Assembly: GCA_964632755.1 (NCBI GenBank)
Contig: CAZWDT010000007.1
Location: 1-55,980 of the forward strand
Origin: JAFGMR01 sp964632755
GTDB taxonomy: Archaea; Halobacteriota; Methanosarcinia; Methanotrichales; Methanotrichaceae
Direction of reading: 5' to 3'
Length of the DNA stretch: 55,980 nucleotides
Part shown: one piece after another, positions 23,328-30,981 of the stretch
Layout: each line of letters begins with the position of its first letter
Numbering within the stretch: position 1 is the stretch's first letter
Translations under genes and position numbers: made by a program
Notes under the pieces: generated by a model
Database searches by the model: none
What the model was told of the DNA's origin: nothing
What the model saw: the letters and a program-made list of their open reading frames with translations, nothing else

Positions 23328-24866
23328 TCAGATCCCCCTCTGCCGAATGAAGGGGCCGGTTAGGGTCTCATCCAGCACCTTCTTCGACGGCGGAGCGGTC
23401 ATGAGGCTTACGACCACCATCACCACGATCGCCAGCGCAAAGCCGTATATGCTGAAGTGCATTGGGAGTGGGGCGATGAACTTGTGATAGTATCCAGCTC
23501 CGACGGCCCCCAATAGTCCCAGGACCATGGAGCAGATGGCGCCCTCCCTCGTTGCCCGACGCCAGTAGAGGCCTGCGAGGACCGGGACGACGAACGTTGC
23601 GAGCATTATCCCTATTCCCATCCAGATCAGGAAGGCCAGCAGCTCGGGCGGATTGCTCCAGGCAAGTGCCAGAGTGACGAGCGCCGAGACCGCAACTGCC
23701 ACCCTGCTGACGAATGTGATCTTGCGGTCGGAGGCTTTCTTGTTGAAGAACATCCTGTAGATATCCCAGCCGACGTAGCTTCCTATCGTGAGCATCAGAC
23801 GGTCGGTCGTCGACATCACCGCGGAGAGGACAATGACTGCGATCAGAGGGCCTGCGAATCCCGGGAAGGCATCCATAGCGCTTACTATGAAGCAGTAGTC
23901 CGAGGGATTGCTCACGCCTGTGGGAAGGGTCATTATGCCGTCATGGACCATGGACCTCGAGGCGAAGCCTATGATCTTTACGAGGTACATCACGACCAGG
24001 TAGATCACGAAGGCGGCGACGGGCGACCAGCGAAAGAGCTTCTCATCCTTCGCCGAGAAGACGTTGTTTATAACGTGGGGAGCGCTTGCGAGGCCGAAGG
24101 TGAGGAGGAAGAAGAACGAGACTATGTACTCCGGCGTCATGAAGGCATAGCCTGCGTAAGGAGGATGCACCTGGGGATACCAGAGTTTGAGGAAGTTGGG
24201 GTCGATGCTGTAAAGGACGGCGTTGATATGGGTCATCCCCCCTGCAGCCTGGATGATAGCTGGACCTACCAATAGGACGCCTCCAAGGATCATCAGCCCT
24301 TGCACAAGCGCGATCCAGGCAACCGCGTAGAGGCCTCCTAGTATCACATAGACCATCACTATCACAGCGCCCAGGACTAGCGCCTCGCTGTAGGAGATCT
24401 TCAGAAGCCAGCTTAGCACCATGCTGATCGAGACGTACTGGCCTACCAGGTAGATGAGGGAGACAAGTATCCCTGCAACCGCAGAGACTCCCCGAATGAT
24501 GCTCGGGCTATAGAACCTGTGGGCAAGGTAGTCTTGAAGCGTCATATATCCCGTCTTGCTGGCAATGGCATGGAGCTTCACTCCATAGGCCAGTATGACG
24601 AAAGACGCGCTCAGGGGAACGAAGATCTGCTCCCAGATGGTGGGCCAGCCTGCGACGTATCCGAGGCCGCTTACTCCAAGGATCGTCATGCCGCTGCAGA
24701 TGCTCGCAACGATCATCAGCGTGAAGACCCAGAAGCCGAGGCTTCTTCCTGCCACGATGAAGTCCTCGGAGGACTTTATCTTCCTGGATGTCCATGCCCC
24801 TATGGCAAGCAGGCCTATCAGGTATATTCCCACGATTGTGGCCATCTGCATATCCACTTGAATCAC
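23328..24866 (-). CDS. Sodium:solute symporter (SSS family)
   Basis: A 512-aa transporter with about thirteen membrane helices. SSS marks include GRSLGFWVFTLMIVASICSGMTILGVSGLGY in helices 1-2, YMTLQDYLAHRFYSP, and SAVMSTTDRLMLTIGSYVGWDIYRMF, the LeuT-fold TM8 sodium-site region. Substrates in this family range from acetate to proline and pantothenate. In an acetate-using methanogen an ActP-like role would be attractive but is not shown by sequence. The start is GTG at 24866, where GTGA overlaps the stop of a tiny upstream membrane ORF; GTG at 24869 is the alternative. Confidence 0.88.
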   Translation of the reverse strand: MIQVDMQMATIVGIYLIGLLAIGAWTSRKIKSSEDFIVAGRSLGFWVFTLMIVASICSGMTILGVSGLGYVAGWPTIWEQIFVPLSASFVILAYGVKLHAIASKTGYMTLQDYLAHRFYSPSIIRGVSAVAGILVSLIYLVGQYVSISMVLSWLLKISYSEALVLGAVIVMVYVILGGLYAVAWIALVQGLMILGGVLLVGPAIIQAAGGMTHINAVLYSIDPNFLKLWYPQVHPPYAGYAFMTPEYIVSFFFLLTFGLASAPHVINNVFSAKDEKLFRWSPVAAFVIYLVVMYLVKIIGFASRSMVHDGIMTLPTGVSNPSDYCFIVSAMDAFPGFAGPLIAVIVLSAVMSTTDRLMLTIGSYVGWDIYRMFFNKKASDRKITFVSRVAVAVSALVTLALAWSNPPELLAFLIWMGIGIMLATFVVPVLAGLYWRRATREGAICSMVLGLLGAVGAGYYHKFIAPLPMHFSIYGFALAIVVMVVVSLMTAPPSKKVLDETLTGPFIRQRGI

Positions 24867-24955
24867 CACCTCAAGGCCCAGAGGAGCAGTATCAAGCTGA
24901 TCAGTACCGGAATTAGTGTTATCCCTATGAGAGTCTCAGTTGGCAGCCCAAATAT
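24863..24955 (-). CDS. Possible symporter small accessory protein (30 aa, one helix)
   Basis: On the minus strand just before the symporter the frame encodes IFGLPTETLIGITL followed by a strongly hydrophobic IPVLISLILLLWALRW and TGA. That stop overlaps the symporter start (GTGA). Tiny one-helix partners directly upstream of archaeal SSS symporters are known. No ATG, GTG or TTG exists in this frame back to the previous stop. The best ribosome site (GGAGG) lies 7 nt before ATA at 24955, and an ATG three bases before that GGAGG is in another frame. Either a non-standard start is used or one base is missing. Confidence 0.5.
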   Translation of the reverse strand: MFGLPTETLIGITLIPVLISLILLLWALRW

Positions 24956-25001
24956 GGGGATCCCTCCATGATATGTAACGCGGTGGCGTGTTACAATGTA
25001 T

Positions 25002-25009
25002 CATATAAA
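25002..25009 (-). promoter_or_regulatory. TATA box of the symporter operon
   Basis: TTTATATG on the minus strand lies about 50 bp before the small ORF and puts the transcription start near 24980. It is a good match to the archaeal box A consensus. Confidence 0.5.
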
Positions 25010-25121
25010 GATATCCGTAGACCGACTCTACAACCGTAGACATCCTCTACTGTAGACCTTCGATGCGGCCGGCATGCTCCGGGATGAGAGACTTTTTTAG
25101 TGTGGAGGGCGATAGCTATGG

Positions 25122-25964
25122 ATGATGAGCCATCATACGGCCTTAGGCCTGAGCGAGGAGGGAGATGGATTGAAGCAGCTTTGCGACTCCATGGCTCGAG
25201 GCGTCTCCAATGCCATCTCTGCCATGGTCGGCGACCCTGCAAGCGGAGCCTATCTCAAGATGGGGGCGGACGGCACGCCGACGAAGTCCATCGACAAGGT
25301 CGCAGAGGATGCCGCTCTCTCCCCCCTCATGGCATGGGGCAAGGGATTTCGAGTGCTAAGCGAGGAGCTTGGGGAGACGGTCATTGGAGGCGTTCCCGAC
25401 TACTTCATGCATCTCGATCCCCTGGACGGCACCTACAACGCCGTTTCTGGGATCCCCTTCTACTCCATATCCATATTCATCAGCAACGAGGAGATCAGCC
25501 TTGGTTACGTCTACGAGATTCCGCGCAAGATCTGCTACTACGCCGAGGCCGGCCGGGGATCTTGGATGGAGGCAGGCGGAACCAGGACTCAACTGGCGGT
25601 CTCGCGGACAAGGGCGCTCAAGGACTTCAGCGTCTCGGCGTATACGATACGCCCCAACACCAGTAGGATAGTTCCCCTTGGGGACAAGGTCCGCCGCATA
25701 AGGACGCTTGGGAGCACATCGCTTGAGCTCTGCCTTCTTGCATCGTCCAAGCTCGACGCCTTCGTGGACCTGCGCGGTGCGCTAAGAGTCGTCGATGTTG
25801 CAGCTGGATGTATGATCGTGCAAGAGGCGGGAGGGATGGTGAGCGACGGGCGAGGAGAGCCCCTCCAGCTGAAGCTGGATATGTGGCAGAGGAGGTTGAT
25901 GGTTGCCTCAAACGGCATCCTCCACAGGGAGCTCTTGGATCTCATTGGAGGGGATGGGGATTAG
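25122..25964 (+). CDS. Archaeal fructose-1,6-bisphosphatase/inositol monophosphatase
   Basis: A protein of up to 280 aa in the inositol monophosphatase superfamily. Metal-binding marks are SEELGE, HLDPLDGTYNAVSG (the DPXDGT motif) and RVVDVAAGCMIVQEAGG. Archaeal members are dual FBPase/IMPase enzymes (class IV FBPase), serving gluconeogenesis and inositol-type solute or lipid synthesis. The first residues (MMSHHTALGLSEEGDG) are not typical. A TTG at 25170 preceded by GGAGGGAGATGGA is an alternative start that begins closer to the conserved core. It is followed by NAD kinase with an 11-bp overlap, so the two are co-transcribed; the same pair is fused or adjacent in other archaea. Confidence 0.88.
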   Translation: MMSHHTALGLSEEGDGLKQLCDSMARGVSNAISAMVGDPASGAYLKMGADGTPTKSIDKVAEDAALSPLMAWGKGFRVLSEELGETVIGGVPDYFMHLDPLDGTYNAVSGIPFYSISIFISNEEISLGYVYEIPRKICYYAEAGRGSWMEAGGTRTQLAVSRTRALKDFSVSAYTIRPNTSRIVPLGDKVRRIRTLGSTSLELCLLASSKLDAFVDLRGALRVVDVAAGCMIVQEAGGMVSDGRGEPLQLKLDMWQRRLMVASNGILHRELLDLIGGDGD

Positions 25965-26766
25965 GATCGGCTTCGTCTCCAGGAACGATCCCGACTCGCT
26001 CCGGCTTGTCGAGAAGCTCGTGAAGCGGTTTGGCTCACGAGCCGAGATCATGGTCGATAAGGATGTCTCAAAGCAGATCGGTATCGAGGGGCGGCCGGTG
26101 GAGGAGATGGACGCCGACTTCATCGTCTCAGTTGGCGGCGACGGAACCATTCTTCGGACGATCCATCGAATGAAGGACCCAATCCCCATATTGGGGATAA
26201 ACATGGGCACCGTCGGCTTTCTGGTGGACGTGGAGCCAAAGGAGGCGGTAAAGACCCTCGAGCATCTCCTATTCGGCTTCGAGGTGGATGAGAGGACGAG
26301 GCTCGAGATCTCGCTTGACGGAGAGATGCTTCCTCCGGCGACAAACGAGGTCGTGCTGATCACGGCAAGCCCAGCGAAGCTGCTCGACTTCCAGATAACC
26401 GTTGGAAGTTCGCTTCTAGAGAGGCTTCGGGCAGACGGCATGATCTTTGCCACCTCCACTGGGTCGACCGCCTACGCCATGTCTGCAGGAGGGCCCATAG
26501 TCGACCCCCGCGTCGACGCAATCGTCCTCGTCCCTGTCGCACCCTTCAAGCTTTCCGCCCGACCTTGGGTCATCCCGGGTGATAGCGAGATCAAGGTCAA
26601 GCTCACGCTCCCTGGAAAGGAGGCCTTGGTTGTGATAGACGGCCAGAACATGCGCAATGTGACCGACAGAGACGTAATCACAATTGGTCGCTCACCCAAT
26701 CCTGCGAGGTTCGTTCGGGCCTCTCGGGACGGATTCTATGAGAAGGTCAAGACCAAGCTATCCTGA
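25954..26766 (+). CDS. NAD(+)/NADH kinase
   Basis: A 270-aa NAD kinase. Signatures are SVGGDGTILRTIHR (the GGDG ATP/NAD motif), LGINMGTVGFL, and ATSTGSTAYAMSAGGPIVDP in the C-terminal domain. It phosphorylates NAD(H) to NADP(H), the only route to NADP. The frame can be opened to 25903, but ATG at 25954 follows TTGGAGGGG and begins with the expected MGIRIGFVSR strand. It overlaps the phosphatase gene by 11 bp. Confidence 0.93.
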   Translation: MGIRIGFVSRNDPDSLRLVEKLVKRFGSRAEIMVDKDVSKQIGIEGRPVEEMDADFIVSVGGDGTILRTIHRMKDPIPILGINMGTVGFLVDVEPKEAVKTLEHLLFGFEVDERTRLEISLDGEMLPPATNEVVLITASPAKLLDFQITVGSSLLERLRADGMIFATSTGSTAYAMSAGGPIVDPRVDAIVLVPVAPFKLSARPWVIPGDSEIKVKLTLPGKEALVVIDGQNMRNVTDRDVITIGRSPNPARFVRASRDGFYEKVKTKLS

Positions 26767-26784
26767 TCTCCTATCGAGTAAAGG

Positions 26785-27321
26785 CTATCCTGATCTTCTT
26801 TCCAGGATCTCGCGTCCCCTCTCGAGTATCATCACCATCTCGTCTATGCTGTACTGGCCCATAAGATCGATGGTGCGGGAGACCTTCTCGTAGAATGCCC
26901 TGATCATCGTGATCCTCTTCAGGAGATCGTCGTCCTCGTGCTCCATCAGGTACCTCTCCGACTGGTCCATGGCGCGGCTAAGAAGCTCCACTTCCTTTCG
27001 GACTGTGTTCATCATGGCAAGGCGAAGAGTATCCGGAGCATTCACTATGAGGTAGAGGTGTCTCTTGTCCCCCGGCCTGACGACCCTTCGAACGAATCCC
27101 AACCTCTCGAGAAGGCTCATATTTGCGCTTACAGTCGACTTGCTGTAGCCGGTCTCTGCCACGAGATCGTCCATCGAGCGAGGCTCATCTGCGAGGAAGA
27201 GCGAGCCCCTGAGGACTCCTACAGCATCGCCGTATCCCTTCAGCTTGGCTGACTGGATGCAAGCATCTGTTATGTAGCCCTGTACCACCTCCCCTGGAGA
27301 GGCCAAATCATCGCTGTTCAT
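26785..27321 (-). CDS. GbsR/MarR-type transcriptional regulator
   Basis: About 178 aa from ATG 27321 (GTG at 27339 would add six residues). A winged helix-turn-helix occupies residues 45-95, with SMDDLVAETGYSKSTVSANMSLLERLGFVRRV followed by the wing RPGDKRHLY. The C-terminal part is a long helical dimerisation region. This is the GbsR branch of the MarR superfamily, whose bacterial members control osmoprotectant and stress genes. It is divergent from the first RND pump and presumably binds the palindromes at 27363-27394. The second RND promoter carries a similar sequence, so it may control both. Confidence 0.85.
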   Translation of the reverse strand: MNSDDLASPGEVVQGYITDACIQSAKLKGYGDAVGVLRGSLFLADEPRSMDDLVAETGYSKSTVSANMSLLERLGFVRRVVRPGDKRHLYLIVNAPDTLRLAMMNTVRKEVELLSRAMDQSERYLMEHEDDDLLKRITMIRAFYEKVSRTIDLMGQYSIDEMVMILERGREILERRSG

Positions 27322-27362
27322 CAATTCAGAGATGACCACAAGCTTTATCTATGTTTCGCATG

Positions 27363-27394
27363 TTTCGGAAGTTCGGTAATATCCGAATATTCGG
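27363..27394. promoter_or_regulatory. Palindromic operator upstream of the first RND pump
   Basis: Three overlapping elements: TTTCGGAA (27363-27370), TTCGG-6nt-CCGAA (27372-27387), and the perfect 12-bp palindrome CCGAATATTCGG (27383-27394). They end 16 bp before the pump ATG and lie about 42 bp from the GbsR start. A dimeric regulator such as the adjacent GbsR protein is the likely ligand, probably as a repressor because the sites cover the start region. Confidence 0.6.
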
Positions 27395-27410
27395 TATCTG
27401 GTTGAATAAG

Positions 27411-29705
27411 ATGAGGAAGACGGAGAGGCTAGGCGTCTGGATCGCGGACAATCCCATGGTGATCATCGCTGCAGCTGCTGTGATCACCATACTGGCATTC
27501 CATTATGCCCAGGAGATCGAGATGCAGGGGATGGCGACGGAGAGCTTCGTTGGCAAGGACTCACCCCTGTATCAGATCTACGACCATCTCTTCGTGGAGC
27601 GCTTTGGATTCGAGTCCATAGTTGTGGTGATAGAGGGCGACGACGTCACAAGGCGGGATGTGCTGGAGGCAGAGCTTCGTCTATCCGACGGGATGATGGG
27701 GGCACCGGGCGTCCTTGCCACAAATGGCATTGCCGATATCGTGGCAGAAGCGTCCGAGGCGCGAGATGGCAAACGAGCGATCCCGGATCAGGAATCGATC
27801 GAAGCGATACTTGCTTCCATCGATCCAATCATGATCGAGAGCATCATGCCTGACCGCGGGCATACCATGTTCGCAGTGGAGATGCCCATGTATCTGAGCG
27901 ACGATGAGATGCGGGAGATCATGATTGAGACCGAGGGCCAGATGATGCTCGCAGAGTTCCCTCCTGACGTTGGCCTCGTTGTTACGGGAAGCCCGGCCTT
28001 GAGCAACTCCATCATGGAGGAGATGGCAAAGAGCAACGGCCCCTTGCTTATGCTTGCAGGAGTCCTCATGGTCTTTGCCCTTCTACTGGTATTTCGCCAT
28101 GTAAGGTGGCCCCTCCTTCCCATACCGATCGTCTTCCTCGGCATCATCTGGACCTTTGGCGCCATGGGCTTCTTACATATCCCCATGACCATGGTCTCCA
28201 TGTCCGCCTTTCCCGTGCTCATAGGAATCGGTATCGACTACGCAATACAGTTCCACAACCGCATCGACGAGGAGTTCGGAAAGACGGGGTCGCCGGTGAA
28301 GGCGGTGATCTCGACGGTCAATAACACGGCGATACCTGTCATGATCGCGCTCTCGATTACCGCCGCAGGTTTCGTCTCCCTCCTGACATCATCGGTTCCG
28401 ATGACGAGGGACTTCGGTTTGATCTGCCTCATTGGCCTTTTCATGTGCTATCTCTCCGCCCTATTCGTTGGAATAACCGTTCTCGCCGCAGTAGAGGCCA
28501 GGAACGGCCGAAAGAAAGACGAGGTCGATGGCGCTTCGAAAGAATCGTTTGTGGGCTCCTACCTCGAGAGGATGGCCGAGTTCTGCATCGATAGGTGGAA
28601 GGTCGTCTTGAGCCTTGCCTTCATTCTCGCCCTTGCCGGAAACTACGCCGACTCTCAGGTTGCTATCAACACCGACTTCAAGACATACATCCCCCAGGAC
28701 ATGCCCCCATTGGTGCAGTTCTGGCACATGAGCGAGATATTCGGAGGATCGGACGAGATCAACCTGATAGTGCAGGCGGACGACGTGACAGACCCCCAGA
28801 CCGTCAAATGGATGGACCGCTTCGGAAGCTATCTTCTTGGCTCAAGGGATCAGGTCTATGCGGTTAGCAGCATCGCAACCCTTATAAAGCAGGCAAATGG
28901 CGGGGAGATTCCCACAACGAGGACCGAGATCCGCGATTCATTCGAGAGGATCCCGCCTCAATTGGCCTCGAAGAACGTGGATGGGCATGATACGGCCATA
29001 ATCAGCCTGAACATCGGCGAGGCGGTGAGAGATCTGGGCGAGGAGGGGATAGACCGTCTCCTCAAAGAGGTCGAGAAGGACATAGCCTGGTTTCCGCCCC
29101 CGCCCGGAGTATCGGTCCGGGAGTCGGGCGACCTGGTCGTGATGACGACGGTAATCGGAGCCCTTACAACAGGTCGAACTGAGATGACGCTCCTTGGTCT
29201 CATCCTCATATTCGCAATCCTCCTGATCATATACAGGGATATGATCAAGGCCCTCCTCCCAGTCCTTCCAATGCTCGTTGTGATCGGCTGGATGGGCGGC
29301 GTGATGTATATTGGCAATATTCAGTATACACCACTCACAGCCACTCTCGGCGCCCTCATACTGGGAGTTGGCTCGGAGTACTCCATCCTCATGATGGAGC
29401 GCTTCTACGAGGAGCTCGCCAAGGTGGGTGAGCCAAGGGAGGCGCTGAAGACGGCAGTCAATCGCATCGGCTCGGCCTTGATCGCCTCGGGGATGACGAC
29501 GGTCTTTGGCTTTGCCGCCCTCATATCCTCGCCATTCCTCATCACCAGCAACTTCGGCACGGTCACTGTGCTTGCGGTGATCTTCGCCCTGCTGACCACG
29601 TTCACGGTCTTCGCAGTCCTCATGTTGCGCCTGGAGATAAGGCGCAAAGCCTACAAGGATCTCAAGCATCGCGTATTCAATTCCCAGAGGAGGACAACTC
29701 ATTGA
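27411..29705 (+). CDS. HAE3-family RND transporter
   Basis: A 764-aa RND permease with twelve helices in two similar halves. The first half has helix 1 (NPMVIIAAAAVITILAFHYA), an external domain with FVGKDSPLYQIYDHLF and SIMPDRGHTMFAVEMP, and helices ending GIGIDYAIQFHNRI. The second half repeats this with NTDFKTYIPQDMPPL and LGVGSEYSILMMERFYEEL. HAE3 proteins occur in archaea and actinobacteria and export hydrophobic compounds or move lipids. The frame extends to 27351, but those codons overlay the operator, so ATG 27411 is used. Its stop overlaps the TTG start of the exported partner gene. Confidence 0.9.
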   Translation: MRKTERLGVWIADNPMVIIAAAAVITILAFHYAQEIEMQGMATESFVGKDSPLYQIYDHLFVERFGFESIVVVIEGDDVTRRDVLEAELRLSDGMMGAPGVLATNGIADIVAEASEARDGKRAIPDQESIEAILASIDPIMIESIMPDRGHTMFAVEMPMYLSDDEMREIMIETEGQMMLAEFPPDVGLVVTGSPALSNSIMEEMAKSNGPLLMLAGVLMVFALLLVFRHVRWPLLPIPIVFLGIIWTFGAMGFLHIPMTMVSMSAFPVLIGIGIDYAIQFHNRIDEEFGKTGSPVKAVISTVNNTAIPVMIALSITAAGFVSLLTSSVPMTRDFGLICLIGLFMCYLSALFVGITVLAAVEARNGRKKDEVDGASKESFVGSYLERMAEFCIDRWKVVLSLAFILALAGNYADSQVAINTDFKTYIPQDMPPLVQFWHMSEIFGGSDEINLIVQADDVTDPQTVKWMDRFGSYLLGSRDQVYAVSSIATLIKQANGGEIPTTRTEIRDSFERIPPQLASKNVDGHDTAIISLNIGEAVRDLGEEGIDRLLKEVEKDIAWFPPPPGVSVRESGDLVVMTTVIGALTTGRTEMTLLGLILIFAILLIIYRDMIKALLPVLPMLVVIGWMGGVMYIGNIQYTPLTATLGALILGVGSEYSILMMERFYEELAKVGEPREALKTAVNRIGSALIASGMTTVFGFAALISSPFLITSNFGTVTVLAVIFALLTTFTVFAVLMLRLEIRRKAYKDLKHRVFNSQRRTTH

Positions 29706-30736
29706 AGCTAATGCTTGCTCTATGCATGATCTTGGCCCTGATGGCGTCGGCCCAGGGCGAGGACAACTACATTCCCTCGGTCTCGGGGGAGAACTTCTGG
29801 ACCTTTCATGGTTCCCCAGATCTGACTGCTGCGATCGGCGGCACGAACGAGTTCGACCGGGGGGAAACGGTAACCCTCTACGTCGACCTGATCAACTACG
29901 GCAGGTTGATGGGATTCGAGAAGGACAAGACCCCATCGTCCGCCGAGGATCTAGCCCTCGCCGATAAGGAGGAGGATCTGGAGGATGCCAAGACGACAGC
30001 CATAGGTATCAAGGCGACTCTGGCATCTCCCAGCAACCTCATCGAGGTGAAGTCGGGAGACCAGGTCGTCGAGTCCCTCAAGGCGGGTGATAAGACCAAG
30101 GAGCCCTTAAGGTTCACGATCCAGATCGCAAGCGATGCCCCTGCCGGGGAGTATCCGCTTCAACTGCGCCTTCAGTACGACTATCAGTATAACGTGGAGG
30201 TCGATGCAAACAAGCTCGATTCCGAGACCAACAAGCTCGTGGGCTTTAAGACGGCCTTCTGGTATCAGAAGGATAACCAGACGGTGACCGTCCCAGTGGT
30301 CGTGAAGCGCAAGGCCGACTTCGTCATAACGGCGGTCGACGGCGAGATGCAGGCGGGGAAGAAGAACGAGATCCTCGTGACCTACAAGAACATAGGGGAG
30401 GATGCGATCGAGGACGGCATAGCGAGGCTATCCATCTTCAAGCCGTTCTCCTCGACCGACGACCAGGCCTTCATAGGGAACCTGGGTCCGGGCGAGGAGA
30501 TCACCGTCCGCTTCAAGCTGGACGTGGACTCCGATGCCACCCCCAAGCCTTACAGCATCAATAGCGAGATCAAGTACACCGATCTGAGGGGGGACACGGT
30601 GATATCGGAGAGCATGAAGATCCCTGTAACCGTAGCTGCCGCGGCGCAGTCCATGTTCTTCCCAATGGTGATCGCGCTTGCAGCCATCTTCATAGGGGGA
30701 GGCTATCTGTATCAGAGGAGGAGAAAGAAGAGCTGA
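29702..30736 (+). CDS. S-layer-like (COG1361) exported partner of the RND pump
   Basis: A 344-aa protein starting at TTG (TTGA overlap with the RND stop). It has a signal peptide (KLMLALCMILALMASAQG), an N-terminal beta domain with SPDLTAAIGG, then CARDB/NEW3-like beta-sandwiches (GETVTLYVDLINYG; AGKKNEILVTYKNIGEDAIEDG), and a C-terminal membrane anchor (FFPMVIALAAIFIGGGYLY) with a basic RRRKK tail. It is therefore held on the outer face of the membrane beside the pump, where it may act like the periplasmic adaptor of bacterial RND systems. That role is inferred from operon position. Confidence 0.85.
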   Translation: MKLMLALCMILALMASAQGEDNYIPSVSGENFWTFHGSPDLTAAIGGTNEFDRGETVTLYVDLINYGRLMGFEKDKTPSSAEDLALADKEEDLEDAKTTAIGIKATLASPSNLIEVKSGDQVVESLKAGDKTKEPLRFTIQIASDAPAGEYPLQLRLQYDYQYNVEVDANKLDSETNKLVGFKTAFWYQKDNQTVTVPVVVKRKADFVITAVDGEMQAGKKNEILVTYKNIGEDAIEDGIARLSIFKPFSSTDDQAFIGNLGPGEEITVRFKLDVDSDATPKPYSINSEIKYTDLRGDTVISESMKIPVTVAAAAQSMFFPMVIALAAIFIGGGYLYQRRRKKS

Positions 30737-30751
30737 GGCGCTTCTTGCGCC
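30737..30751 (+). terminator. Short GC hairpin after the exported partner gene
   Basis: GGCGC, a TTCTT loop and GCGCC directly follow the stop codon at 30736. Five strong pairs could help end or protect the transcript. No long T-run follows immediately. Confidence 0.4.
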
Positions 30752-30853
30752 CATCCTCCTCGCGAATATTTAATTGCCATCTAGCAACGTCAAGGTACAC
30801 ATCATCATCCAATATACGATTCCTTGTACGCTTTGGCCGTTCAATGTCTCTTG

Positions 30854-30926
30854 GTGGGTAGTACAAACCTACTATCAACCAGGTAGGATATTTTCATGCG
30901 AAGTAGGGTGAGATACGTCTACCCAC
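30854..30926. repeat. Nested inverted repeats between convergent genes
   Basis: GTGGGTAG (30854-30861) pairs with CTACCCAC (30919-30926), and inside it CCTAC (30868-30872) pairs with GTAGG (30883-30887). This lies in the 245-bp gap between the convergent exported-partner and second RND genes. It may be a bidirectional transcript end or a remnant of a small mobile element. Confidence 0.4.
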
Positions 30927-30981
30927 GTGATATAACAAGGAAGCCTTTTCCTCCAGCTTCAACGCCCAGCACGACCCTGTA

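Noticed and set aside
27351..27410. Start of the first RND pump at 27351
   Set aside because: These codons overlay the palindromic operator, and the paralogue begins at the position equivalent to 27411.
28938..29702. 254-codon minus-strand frame inside the first RND gene
   Set aside because: It lies wholly antisense to a well-supported transporter and is rich in His/Asp/Arg as expected for a shadow frame.
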